A DNA stretch of 64,000 bases, taken from positions 434,001-498,000 of the forward strand of contig LODT01000031.1 in NCBI GenBank assembly GCA_001606155.1. Direction: 5' to 3'. The translations under genes and the position numbers were made by a program. The DNA comes from Tieghemostelium lacteum (Eukaryota; Evosea; Eumycetozoa; Dictyosteliales; Raperosteliaceae). Below the pieces are notes generated by a model. The model saw nothing but the letters and a program-made list of their open reading frames with translations. It was not told the DNA's origin and did not search any database. Each line of letters begins with the position of its first letter. Within the stretch, counting starts at the first letter, position 1. Below, one piece after another: positions 44,401-54,823 of this stretch.

Positions 44401-45295
44401 ACTGAACCAAGTCAATGAAAATGTGCATGTTGGTGACTGAGACTGGTGGTGGTGAAGACAATAGACTAAACAGTTGGTCTAGTATACTGTAACTTCCAGG
44501 ATCTGTAATAATCTTTGGAATCAATGCAATGGATCCTTTAAGAATCTCATAACATCCTTGAATAAGTGCCAACTTGTTTTTGAGCTCCAATGGTGCGGTA
44601 TCATACTGCAATTGTAGTTTGTTATTGAATACATCATGACCTAATTGCACATCAATAACCACAGAGATTATAGTAGTAATAGAAGATAATTGTGAGAAAT
44701 AATCAATAAGCTTTCTGTAACCACCTGCAATCCAGTCCATAACCTCTTCTTTGAGTTCATCAGTAAGTAGTAAATGTACAACTACCTCGCCTTGATTAGT
44801 CAACTGATCATTATCAGGACTTATAGATTGAATAATTTCCTCAATCTTTTGTTTGGCATGCATTCTCTTTTTCTTTATAGACAGTATGGTATCAACGTGT
44901 GAATCAACATCTGAATCATCCTCCAATATTTTCTTTCTCTTTTCCTCCTGTCTCTTCTTTTTCTCTTCTTCCTCTTCTTTACGTCTCTTTTCACGTTCTT
45001 CACGTCTCTTTTCCTCTTCCTCTTTAGCTAGTCTTTCCTCTTCAATTCTCTTTTTTTCACGTTCCTCTCTACGAATTCTTCTGTCTTCCTCAGCTTTTTT
45101 CATAGAATCTTCCTTGTCTTTCTTCTCCTGTTCATCTCTTTGAGCCTTATCTTTTAATCTCTGTTCTTTTCTTTGTTTTCTTTCATCTGCTCTTTTCTGT
45201 CTTTCTTCTTCTTCCCTCTTTGCTTCCTCCTCTTCCTTTTTTCGTCGCTCCTCTCTTAATCTACGACGTTCAGCTGCTCTTTCATCTTCATCCAT
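41447..45295 (-). CDS. PP6 regulatory subunit-like protein (SAPS domain) with N-terminal charged coiled coil
   Basis: Single exon of 1,282 aa. Residues 1 to about 130 form a continuous Glu/Lys/Arg helix (EERRKKEEEEAKREEEERQKR and onward). Residues about 150-640 resemble the helical-repeat SAPS domain of PP6/Sit4 regulatory subunits: VVVHLLLTDELKEEVMDWIA, LLYICQNKDNILPWLSQHLN, NNFELIELILKMVEIEM and DNIHKLVQDIIRKYP. Such subunits bring PP6-type phosphatase to its substrates. The C-terminal half is Ser/Asn/Thr/acidic low complexity with a basic patch (EKELKEKRKKEKRERRKKRE), ending in a conserved-looking helical block (HIISLCIEVTHIVNKSKGN, then GRRGGGPTNPFL). The SAPS assignment rests on pattern similarity and domain length; the long charged N-terminal helix is not typical of animal PP6R. 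Confidence 0.65.
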   Translation of the reverse strand: MDEDERAAERRRLREERRKKEEEEAKREEEERQKRADERKQRKEQRLKDKAQRDEQEKKDKEDSMKKAEEDRRIRREEREKKRIEEERLAKEEEEKRREEREKRRKEEEEEKKKRQEEKRKKILEDDSDVDSHVDTILSIKKKRMHAKQKIEEIIQSISPDNDQLTNQGEVVVHLLLTDELKEEVMDWIAGGYRKLIDYFSQLSSITTIISVVIDVQLGHDVFNNKLQLQYDTAPLELKNKLALIQGCYEILKGSIALIPKIITDPGSYSILDQLFSLLSSPPPVSVTNMHIFIDLVQSYLSRKPDVLLYICQNKDNILPWLSQHLNNFELIELILKMVEIEMSQFGGDNSNSNSSNNSSFFNVFSSPSSSSSNLTNSLKGGEKPNWTNEFVPYLILRINEILNPYQLAEHIDTEIDNIHKLVQDIIRKYPKSKISYHLHGNSFSSNILVNAFRVALSQAYNSPISISILSLVNTLIDLSNINMSNNNNSSSSNLANSLQQQNDNLPVIANLLFKPIIVLEDEREVSPLKAIFMILQTVDHTKPFSLVPLKCLQLVASMVKLNQPRLDREIWESGILMKSIDLFFEYESNNLIHCVVEAILTPLIQRSLGQDDEEFMCHLLKDCNFVTRVVNILSGNNHNKKLKSNISPINQSSNLLQELFLSSPVPVLIQQQQQPSTVISPQPTIQPSSVEINTITTTTTTTITSTSANTPQKKPKLRRKVSFAEDFNEDSSNGISSSSIIISSIPEQDESKDTFSSDDSLNDLKLAIDSNISIPEDFSIPQTLEDNNNNNELDVNNNNNINNNSEISSTITTSTTTTTTTTTFINGQVDNTITILGSDPTTTTTVVVEKEKKHRSSKHRSSKHKSESSSSSSSTDESIPSNLTPEQEKELKEKRKKEKRERRKKREKKRKEKEALALLANGGQLPVDASSSTSESDSNTTSSKDKSKEKKKHRHHKHKSSSSSSKKSSSSSSSSSSSSTSDSNVSDNISMSSSSSSVSTVSSTVSEDTSDTISDSISDTVSSVSTPPFDSEKTSSLTDLSDLLASNGVENVVIASEDGTLGGKLSLQDFVLNDNESDSLLSSLSNFKESNLLAETNNDTDEIDSDLIIQSTVEIDFESLQQEVTVVHYDQQPIDEINNNNSTNNNNINNNNCNNINEEYKTVEQQIQEEVVEEKKRAYHNIGHIISLCIEVTHIVNKSKGNLLRDIVDECCSTPGQWDDIVVPKLKQEISYRNTKPIGTVSMRKGRRGGGPTNPFLIQESYPLVNGIPVPPTETTSKFFF

Positions 45296-45636
45296 CTAAA
45301 TTATAATCATTAATTACAGTATAACACTGTAAAATTATTTTAAAAGCAAATTTTATAAAAACAAAAAAAAAAAAAAAAAAAAAAAAATATTTGATAAATA
45401 ATAACTGATTTTCTATAAAAAAAAAAAAATATTTTTAAAAAAAATCAATTGATTGTCCTAGGATTAATCCAAATAGGTATAGTGAATTATACCGTTATAA
45501 GTTATATATCTTTCTTATTATTTCAAAAACTTTCTAAAAAATGAATATTACCAATACTGAGATTTGAATAAATATAAGATGTAAAAGTTAAATAAATTCT
45601 AAAATTGATGTTGTATTAGCAACAACATCTGTATAT
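45296..45636. other. Intergenic region with A-tracts
   Basis: 341 nt between the SAPS-like gene start and the 3' end of the VPS9 gene, including a near-pure A run at 45361-45387 and a second at 45417-45430. No gene or RNA recognised. Confidence 0.6.
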
Positions 45637-48600
45637 TTAGGTTGAGTTTAAAGGATGTTCATTCACTGGCCTTAGTTTTGAATCAGTTGGAGAGGAACCA
45701 CTGTTTGCAACAATTGGTGTCTTTGTTAATCTTAAGCTACCTCTCTTATTACTCAACGATGATCCTGGTAATTCTGAATTAATCCATGGTAACAGAGGTT
45801 GTTGTTGATCTTTAATATCAAAAATTGGTACACTATCTGATTTTTTAAAATTATTATTATTATTATTGTTATTACTACTATCATTATTGGTAATGTTAGT
45901 GTCTGTACTATTATTGTGATTATTATTGCTATTGTTATTGTTATTGTTATTGTTATCATTAATATTAGGTTGATTGATTTTTTCTTTTTCAAATTTTAGA
46001 TCAATAATGATATCATCATTATCACTGTTATTGCTATCAGATTTCTTTTTCTTTGGAGAAGTTATAACAAAAGCTTCAGCTTGTTTCTCATCAATACCAA
46101 GTTTTTGCATAATTTTAGCTTTGGAAGGGTCTAATGCAGTTTGTGGTTTATAGGCTTTCTTACCACTCATGTAGGCATGATATTCCTCTGGGTCGATTTT
46201 CAATTGTTTAGAGTCAAGGTTCTCTATAAAGGTAATTGCAATACCAAAGGTAGTGAAATAGTAGTATCTCTCCATTTTGAATAACTCTTGATTACAGAAT
46301 TTAGAAGTAAATTCAAAATTGGAGAATAGGTTGGGAACATTGGCATGAATGACAACGTAAATCAAGTGAGGTAGAAAGTCATCTGCACCTCCTGGACAAT
46401 CTGTAGTTGACAGCAGGAATAAAATGATTTTACAGCAATTTAAAATACATTCTAGTTTCTGAGAGGGTGAATAGAGGTCATTTACATTCAGCAGCTCTTG
46501 TTGTGCTGCCATCCAAAGATCCTCATTACAGTGACTGGGTTGAATCTCCAAATGGTGAGGTTCGACAAATACCAGTTTACTGGTACGTTCTGATATTAAT
46601 GCGTCACGCTCCAGTGATTCGATACTAGAGAAAACAGTTTTATATACATTTTGATAGAGATGATGTTCAATCTCTGCTAATGGAGGTCCCAGTTGATCTT
46701 CATCAACACTACTATCACTATTATTAATAAATATCTGGTTGGATTGCAATTGAGTTTGCATCTCTCTGAGAAATGATAATATAATCTCAGCCTGTTGATC
46801 TTGAGTTTGGTTCTTTTTCTTTAAAAATGCCTTACAAAAACTGTCAACACTGTTTTTTTTGAGTTTTTCAACGAGTGTGTGAATTTGAGTTTCTTGTGCT
46901 CTTCGGTGTGTTGATGTTTGGATTCTTGAGGAGTTATTGTTGTTATTGCTATTTGACAATCCAGTGTGTTGGTCAGTTTCTTTAAAGTAACCCTCAATGA
47001 GTTGGTCTCTAGATTCTTTATCCATTCTGAGAATTTCACTATTCCATGACTGTTTAAGTGAGGTCCCTGAGGTTGTCAACGAACGACTACCATCAGTACT
47101 TGGTGACCTACTATGCAAAGATCCAGGTGCTGTATTACTACCACCAGAAGTTGAAGAAGATCTTGATTTTATTCTATTAATCTGTTCACTTAATGTCAAA
47201 ACTGGTGGAACATATTGCATATATCCAACAGCCAATGACTCAATAGTCTTATTAATATCACCTTCAAAACTTGATAATGACTTATACACAACCTCTGATG
47301 GATACTTTGGAAACAATTTCATTATAAATGATATCATTAACTCATATTTGTTTTTGTTATTTTCTGTAGTTATATATATGTATATTGCAGTGTTAATATT
47401 TGATTTCAAATAAAATAAGTGTGGGGTTTTAAAGTGATTAGCATACCTTTTGAAGTAAATACATTTTTATAATGGTTACAGAGATGATTTGCAATCTCAG
47501 ATAGAAGAGATCTTCTCCAACCTCCAACACCATCACTTGCCGATGGTGATTCAATATAGGCAACACAATTTGGTAGATTTTTACAGAGTTCCAAACCCTG
47601 TTGATAGGATATAGATTCATTAGGACTTGCCAATTCTCTCATATCTCTCTTGAGACCAACCAATATAATAGGTAGTTCGGGAGAAACTAACTTTACCTGT
47701 TCTTCATAGAGTCTATAGACTCTCTCATAAGACTCCTTATCAATGAGAGAAAAGGCAATTATTACAAAATGACTGAGAGATAGTAAATGTTGTTTTTCCA
47801 TAACCACATCACCTACAGTCCCAAAAAACTGTACGCACAGTAACTTGTTATTAGGTGCTACTATATGTGATATCTTATAATTACTATCACTGCTATTGGT
47901 ATGAGGTGAAATGTGGTTACAATTACTAGTACTATTATTAGTGCTCTGGGGTGTGTCAGGGTTATTTTCAAATTCAGTATTAAAAGAATTGATAAATGAA
48001 CATGTATCAGGAATGTGTTCTAAACCTATAATAGTACCCCTGAATTTAAGTGCCATACATGAACAGTATTGTTGGTGACTGTGACTGTCATGTGATGATC
48101 TAATCTTATAATGAGTAACTAGTAGATTGAGAAATGTCAATCTTGTATACTCAAATTTAGATGAACTGTATGAAGGTAGTGATGATGTCGATGATGTCAT
48201 TATAGGTTTAGATTTAGATCTACTGTTTAAATCTAATGAATCAGATAAAGAAACTGGTGATAATTTACTATTCATATTATTATTGTTGTTATTAGTTATT
48301 GGATTTGGAGATGTTGATTCAATAGGTGTTCTATTACCTATTGTTATGCTGCTATTGGTACTATTATTACTATTATTACTAGGACTTGGTAAAGTTGGAC
48401 TAAAACTCTGTGACTGCTGTGTTGCAATTGCTGTTGTTAACATTGATATCGGACAAGAACAATACTGATACGAAGTATCATAATGATAGATTGATGAATG
48501 TTCAATATATAAATCTCTCCATAAATCTGGATAATTGGTAATGGTATTTAATAAATAACTGCATGTTTCTGTTAGTGCCAATAAGGAATTGTAATCCAAA

Positions 48601-49186
48601 AGATACGACCAAAATGGCAATGTAGATATAATAAATCTCGATACTGTTCAGTAAAATTGAGGTATAAGATATTAGTTTACAAAAATTCAAAAGTGTGGTG
48701 GGGGTATAAAAAATTAAATACAAACCTTGGTCAGAAGAAGTTAGAATCAGAGTACCATTATTATTAGATTGTGTAGATTCAAAATGTTGTTGATGTTGTT
48801 TATCAAAATCGGATTGAGTAAAGAATTGAATGACCAAGGGTTCTGAAGGTAGGATTTTTATCAGTTCGATAAGAAACTTTTTCAACTCCACTTTTCTCTG
48901 TACAATAAAGTCATTATTCATCTTTCCAAAGGTTTTCTTTGGAGGAAACGGTATTTTTGATAGTGGAAATGCTGCATGTAGTTTTAAATCCAAATCCAAG
49001 AATTCAGAATACCTCTTATAGACACAATAGAATGATGGTTCATTAGTTTCAACTTCAATTCGATATACTGTATAAGGTTTCTTTTTAGGTGATATAGTTT
49101 CACTACTGGTTATCAATGCACTTTTAATTATCAATGCCTTTGTATTACCAGTAGCATTTGTACTTGTTATAGTAGTTGTTGTTGTA

Positions 49187-49217
<31 letters not shown>

Positions 49218-49500
49218 CTGTAGGTGTTATTGTTGATGTTTTGCTATCTTGTGTAGATGAACTTTGATGATTACCATTACTGTTACTGCTATTGTTATTA
49301 ATTGTAGTGTTATTTGATGACTTGTCGTTTTTCTTTATTGGTGAAGATGGTGTTATTATATCATCAGGTGGTTTAACAACTATAGGTGATAAAGGGTCTG
49401 GTCTTAATAGAGGATCTATTTTTGCTGTCTCTGGATTTGTTGTTGTTTTATTCAATTGATTATTACTTTTATATCTAAAAAGAGATGGTGCTCCTTTCAT
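45637..49500 (-). CDS. PX / F-box-like / pseudo-GTPase / CUE / VPS9 protein (Rab5-type GEF), three exons
   Basis: Exons 48726-49500, 47447-48643 and 45637-47363 join in phase (1,232 aa). In order: Thr/Asn-rich leader; PX domain (about 135-240: YTVYRIEVETNEPSFYCVYKRY, then SKIPFPPKKTFG), expected to bind PI3P; an F-box-like helix set (STLPFWSYLLDYNSLLALTE, then DLWRDLY); and a Ras/Rho-fold domain with strands FVIIAFSLIDKESYERV and IILVGLKRDMRELA. The latter has no GxxxxGK[ST] P-loop and no canonical DxxG, so it should not bind or hydrolyse GTP normally. Then come a CUE ubiquitin-binding helix bundle (ISFIMKLFPKYPSEVVYKSL) and a VPS9 domain with catalytic-type Asp in GGADDFLPHLIYVVIHANVP and Tyr in the following helix. 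The VPS9 part predicts Rab5/Rab21-type exchange on endosomes. Taken as three separate open frames, this gene would be split. Confidence 0.85.
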
Positions 49501-50022
49501 TTTTAAATAATATAGATAGAAGTTTTATATCATTGAAAATTTCTACAAAAGTATATTAAATTTGTCCAAAACCCCTCAAAAAAAATAACAAAAAAATGGA
49601 TTTTTTTTCAGTTTTAAGTTTTTTCACACCGCAAAACAAAAACAAATCTGATTAAAAAGTATAAACATTCTGCAACAACAAATTAGACACTGTTGATAAA
49701 ACAAATACTATATATAATTCAAATAAATATTTATTTAAAATAATTAAAAGTTTACTATTGCTGTTATAGTACTTTATAGATTATAACTATCAATATTTAT
49801 CTATATTCACTGTACATTCAATAATTCATAATTTCTTATTTAAAATCAATCATTATAGTTCATTTTCAAAATGTATAACAAAAAAGGAAATATGAAATTT
49901 AGATCTACTCTAATTTTTTTTACTGAAAAACAATATTTTTTTTATATACTTTTGTTATATATTCACAACAATCACCCATCAATTAAATTTATAGTTAAAT
50001 TGCAAAACATTAAATAGTAATC
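49501..50022. other. Divergent intergenic region
   Basis: 522 nt of AT-rich DNA between the VPS9 gene and a coiled-coil gene. No open frame or RNA fold recognised. Confidence 0.6.
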
Positions 50023-50571
50023 ATGCCTCTATCAAAGTTTTTTGATTATTTAGCATCATCTAGCCAACTCTATTTAGATCAAGAATCTATTATAAATGAT
50101 CTAAGAATTGAATTAAATCAATTAAAAAATGAAATTATAGAGAAAGATCAAAAGATTAGGGAACAACAAGAAGAACTTGGGAAATATAAAGTCACTAGTT
50201 TTTTTAAAGATTTCCAATTTAAATGTCTTGAAGAACAAGTTGAACAATTAAAAGAATCCAATCAATGGATGAATGGTGTTTGTTCTCAGATCTCTGTTCA
50301 TTTAAGAGAAGAACAATCTGAGAGAATGGCGCTGGAGAATCGTCAGGTAGATCTCCAAATTGAAAATGAAAAGTTGGTAAACACCAACAAGGATTTGGAA
50401 GAGCAATTAGAGGCTCGTGTTGAAATGGACCAAATGAATTGTGTGGTATTCTCATCCATTCGTTCATTGGTTGATGAACTTTTGGAAACCCATCCAAAAT
50501 GTGAATGCTCTAAAATGGTTTCTGACACCAGTATCTCTATGGAAGTCTCTGATGCTGAAATCACAATTTAA
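50023..50571 (+). CDS. Coiled-coil protein, unknown
   Basis: 182 residues with a long heptad-type coiled coil from about residue 20 to 145 (IINDLRIELNQLKNEIIEKD, then EEQVEQLKESNQWMN and NEKLVNTNKDLEEQLEARVE). It ends in a helix with a Cys pair (SLVDELLETHPKCECSKM). Function unknown. The stop TAA at 50569-50571 is followed immediately, in the same frame, by ATG and 78 more open codons. This frame may therefore be the first part of a longer gene interrupted by one stop. Confidence 0.65.
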   Translation: MPLSKFFDYLASSSQLYLDQESIINDLRIELNQLKNEIIEKDQKIREQQEELGKYKVTSFFKDFQFKCLEEQVEQLKESNQWMNGVCSQISVHLREEQSERMALENRQVDLQIENEKLVNTNKDLEEQLEARVEMDQMNCVVFSSIRSLVDELLETHPKCECSKMVSDTSISMEVSDAEITI

Positions 50572-50808
50572 ATGGATGGTGGTTCTATCCCTTTAGATGA
50601 AGAGGTAAAAGTAAATGGCTTGGTAAATAGAATTGAAATGGTTGGTGGATTCTGTGTATTCCAACAGGATTGGTTTGAATGTTGTGAAGAAAAGTCAATT
50701 GAATACAATTTCAATAGTGACAAAGATGATTTTAATTTAATTAAAAAGGTTGATGGTGGTTATAAGTTCCAAGAAGCTTGGCATCTTTGTGGAAATGATT
50801 ATTGGTAG
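50572..50808 (+). CDS. In-frame continuation or separate small ORF downstream of the coiled-coil gene
   Basis: 78 codons starting with ATG directly after the upstream TAA and in the same frame. The encoded peptide is acidic and aromatic with a Cys pair (FCVFQQDWFECCEEKS, then YKFQEAWHLCGNDYW), composition more like a folded domain than noise. No splice pair that would skip the stop is convincing. It could be a separate product, a read-through tail, or the remains of one 260-residue gene. No known family. Confidence 0.35.
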   Translation: MDGGSIPLDEEVKVNGLVNRIEMVGGFCVFQQDWFECCEEKSIEYNFNSDKDDFNLIKKVDGGYKFQEAWHLCGNDYW

Positions 50809-51154
50809 CTGTTTTTATTCCACTCCCTAGGAGTCAGTTCGTGTGATATTTAGATAATAGTTGTGAATTCAAATCAAATCAAAGTTAAATCTATAAAAAA
50901 ATAGTATTAAATGTGGGTTATTGTATTGTATTTGGTCACTACTACTTCAAGAAGTTGTATATATTTTAATTAATATATCAACAACGGTAACATTGGCTTG
51001 AAGGTTAGACCATTAGGTACATGACTATGTAAACACAAATTTTAAAAATAACAATAAATTAAAATAAATCAAATTGGAATCCATTAGAATCATGACATTT
51101 GACTTATTGTTTGAGTGATTAAATATGTTTATAAAAAGATATTAATTAATAAAT
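50809..51154. other. Convergent intergenic region
   Basis: 346 nt between the coiled-coil ORFs and the 3' end of the sirtuin gene. AT-rich; no RNA gene seen. Confidence 0.55.
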
Positions 51155-53391
51155 TTATTGTGTCAATTTTAAACGATTTGAAAACAAAGTAGTACCAACA
51201 TCACAATCTGATAAAACAACTAAATACTTTCCACCTGGTCTAGCTGTAATTCTAAGTTGTTTAGGTTGTTGATTTTGTTGTTGTTGTTGTTCTTGTTGTT
51301 GTTGGGTGTCTTCTTGAATGTCATTAATACTTCTGAATGGACCTACAACCTCTTTGTTTATGAGTATTCTAGGTACATGTGAAGGAGGATCATTTAAGAG
51401 TCCTGCAAATGGGTAGACAGTTAAAGAAGTACCAATAACAATGACACAATCACATTCACGAAAATCTTTAATTGCACGTCTGTGGAATTCAACTGGTAGA
51501 CCTTCACCAAAGAAGATGACATTGGGTCTAATGATTTGTTGGCATCTAAGTACTTTACAATAAGGTACACGTCCATGCACAATAGTATTCCAAACTGAGT
51601 CTTTATCATATTCCTCAGAGCAATGAGAACATCTCCAAGATTTTAGAGACCCATGTGCATGTACAATGTAGTCATCATTTAGCCCAGTTTGTTCTTGAAG
51701 ACTATCTACATTTTGAGTGAAAACTCTTAATAAAACACCACGCTTTTGGAGGTTATTGATAAAGTGGTGAGTGGCTGTGGATTTACTTTGACCGCATTCA
51801 GAAGGGTAGAAATGTTTTCTCAAAGACTCACAATACAATGTAGGATCCTTTTGAATAGATTCCATGGAGAATGAAAACATTTTGTTTCCATCATTGATAT
51901 CTGCTTGAAAATTCTGAGAATTATCTGCAGAACGATATGTTGGTATACCGGCAGCTGTTGATATTCCAGCACCTGTTAGAACTACAATCTTCTTGATTTT
52001 ACCACATTCTATATCTGAGATTACTTTATCAAAGAGTTCCTGTCCGAGTTGTTCAGGGGTTGAAGTATCTGTTGCAGGCTCACTATTCACGACTTTAGCT
52101 CTAGGTTTCTTTCTGTCTAGAGATTCTAAAAACTCTGGTTTATTCTTTACAAACCATTCAATTAAGACTTGATTGGTTTGTGTATGTGACATTTGGTCTA
52201 CACTTACATGATGTATAGGTGTCCAGCCATAGACGTTCTCTAAAGTTGGATTTGCACCATTGTGAAGTAAGAGTTTGGTAACTTCAATTGCCTTGTCCCC
52301 TATACATGCTAGGATATGTAAAGGAGTTGCACAACCATTATCCTGTTCATTTATATTAGCACCGTGAGATAAGAGTACTTTGACAACACTAATGTTACCC
52401 TGTACATTAGATTGAGAGAGATTGCATGCTAGATGTAATGGAGATGATCCATCTTTGTCCTTTAAATTCACTAATGCCTTCTCATGTTGTAAAAGTACTT
52501 CTACAACCTCAGGTTGACATTTAATACAAGCCTCATGAATTGGAGTGCTACCAAATCTATTGGCAGTCATTATATTAGCACCGTTTTTCAAGAGTACTCT
52601 AGCAGCTTCTGCATTTCCAGAAATTGCTGCAATGTGTAGAGATGTACTTCCATCTTTCTTATAAGCATTTACATCAGCACCAGACTCCAATAGCATCTTT
52701 AAAAGGTCCATATTATTCTTTAAAACTGCCACATGAATTGGAGATACACCATGTATATTAAAACTATCCAAATACTCTTTATGTTCTTTCTCATCATGAA
52801 CTTTCTGAGAGTACTCCAACAGTTTCTTTACAATCTCCATATGACCATTACTAACAGCAAAGAACAAACTAGTCTCCATATTATTACTAGATAATTGTAA
52901 ATTATGTTTACCATATTCCAAAATCATATTAAATATCTCTAAATTTCCATTACAAGCTGCAATAATCAATGGATTATGACCTTTAGCATCTATTAAAACG
53001 AATGATTAATATCCACAACAATCAAACACTAATTAATGTACTATTTAAACTTACTTTGAGTATTTATATCAAAGTTAAAATGTGTTAATAAAACTTTTAG
53101 AGTGTTAATATGACCTTTAGCAGTTACAATATGTAATACTGTAGACTTGGTATTATCTGTTATATTTATACGTGATGGTTCATCTTTAAGTAATTCCTGT
53201 ACAACCTCGTATTCATTGTCATAACATAGACAAAATAGATCATCCCATTCAGGTGGTAAATCTTCTTTTACTTTTTGTTGTTGATTATTATTATTAGATG
53301 AAGTTTCTGTATTATCTGTTTCCTCTCTATTATTATTATTATAATGATCACTTATAGTTTGTGCAATCTTTGATAAAAGTCCAGTTATCAT
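51155..53391 (-). CDS. Ankyrin-repeat sirtuin (NAD-dependent deacylase), two exons
   Basis: Exons 53055-53391 and 51155-52989 join in frame (723 aa). Residues about 80-400 carry roughly nine ankyrin repeats (KGHNPLIIAACNGNLEIFN, GSTSLHIAAISGNAEAARVLL, GSSPLHLACNLS, WTPIHHVSVDQ). A complete Sir2 domain follows: NAD-binding VVLTGAGISTAAGIPTYRS, FTQNVDSLQEQTGL, catalytic His in VHAHGSLKSWRC, and the zinc-binding pairs CSHC and CKVLRC, then RPNVIFFGEGLP and VIGTSLTVYPFAGL. Ankyrin-sirtuin fusions are known from dictyostelids. All catalytic residues are kept, so it should be active; ankyrins probably choose the partner. Acyl preference cannot be told. Confidence 0.92.
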
Positions 53392-54246
53392 GGTATTTAA
53401 TTATAGATATTTAAATATCTTATTTTTTTTTTTCTAAATTGATAAATTAATATTAAACTACATTATTTCAAAAATGAATTTAACATAAAAAAAATTTTTA
53501 TTTCATTGAAACTTTGTTTTTGAAAAAGTTAAATCATGGAATTATTTATTTAATTTTTTTATAATTCAATAAATTTAATTCATTTAAATATTTATAAGTA
53601 TAATTGAGAAATCTTAATGAATTACAAATACCAGTTATCAACATAAATTTTAAACTATTTTATTAAAGTTTTAAAACTAATATTAAAAAATCTAAAAAAA
53701 AATAAAATAAAATGATCTGATTGAATGATCTTTATAAAAACTAAAATAATTCTAAAGAGAAATGAAAAATTGTAAAATATCTGATTTTCTATGATATCTC
53801 AAGGTACCAACTGTCAAATTAATTTAAAAATTCAAAAAAAAATATCGTTAACAACAATTTCAACCACTAAAAATTTAAAAAAAAAAAATTCCTTTCATTT
53901 ACATATCAACAAAAAAAAAACCAATTGTTTTATCAAAAACAAACATTATTTCATATATATACCTAGATAGTACTTCATATCAACAGGTTGGTAGCTAATT
54001 TAATTATAGAAAAAGCAAGAAGAAGAATAACTCTAACATGTTAAATATATACATTTCAAATTCCAAAAAAAAATTAACTGGAAACCAAAAATGTAAAAAA
54101 ATTATTATTTATATTTATAGATATAAAAGAAATTTAGATATCTTTTTTTTTTGTAATTAGCAATTTTCTAAAGACTTAACTTTTTCGTAATTCCATTGCC
54201 ACTAGATTACCCGATTTTTGTGTAACTAAATCAATTATCTCCAAAC
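53392..54246. other. Divergent intergenic region, long
   Basis: 855 nt of very AT-rich DNA between the sirtuin gene and the small basic-tail gene. Short A/T homopolymers throughout; no supportable open frame, tRNA or snRNA. Presumably promoters and leaders. Confidence 0.6.
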
Positions 54247-54823
54247 ATGTCATCAACTGCATCAGACGCACCAAAGAAGAGACCAGCCGCAACTAGAAAG
54301 AAACCATCTCAACCAAGAACACTTTTTAAGGTTGAAGTTCCAATTGCTACTAGTACCAGAAGTATTAAACCACCAACAAGACTCTCTGATGGTATGTCAT
54401 TCACCATCACCTCACCTCACTACATATTATATACCTTCCTCTCAAATTATAAGTGGATTTTTTTTATTGAAAAAACACAAAAAAAAAAAATTTTTTTTTC
54501 AAGCATATTAATACTAGGTTATTAACATTAAAATTTCATTTTTAGATAACAACTATCAAACTGTTGGCAAAAAGAAAGCACCAGCTCCAAAAGTATGTAA
54601 AAATTATTATATTTGAACATTTGGAGAAATTATATTAATTTTTATTTACTCAAACCCAAAAAACAAAAAAAAAAAAAATTTTTTTGTATCTGTTTACAAA
54701 TGTAATTATTTAATGCAGGAATCAATGAAAGCAAAGAAGAAGCCAGCAAAAGTAGTTGCTAAAAAGACAACTAAAGCTGCTCCAAAGAAGAAAGCTGCCC
54801 CAAAGAAGAAGTCAGGCAAATAA
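54247..54823 (+). CDS. Small histone-H1-tail-like basic protein, three exons
   Basis: Exons 54247-54391, 54546-54592 and 54719-54823 join in frame (98 aa). The N-terminal half is basic and Pro-rich (APKKRPAATRKKPSQPRTLF) with a short hydrophobic core (KVEVPIATSTRSIKPPTRLS). The C-terminus is a Lys/Ala/Pro tail with repeated AAPKKK units, like the tail of linker histone H1 or small HMG-type proteins. No winged-helix globular H1 domain is present. Codon choice is more GC-rich than its neighbours (AAG, GCC), as often seen in highly expressed genes. Probably a nuclear DNA-binding protein; exact family unknown. Confidence 0.7.

Noticed and set aside
47406-47409. Separate genes for the GTPase-like and VPS9 frames, overlapping by four bases
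   Set aside because: A GTATGC donor and CTACAG acceptor join them in phase, and the apparent N-terminus of the VPS9 frame is intron sequence.
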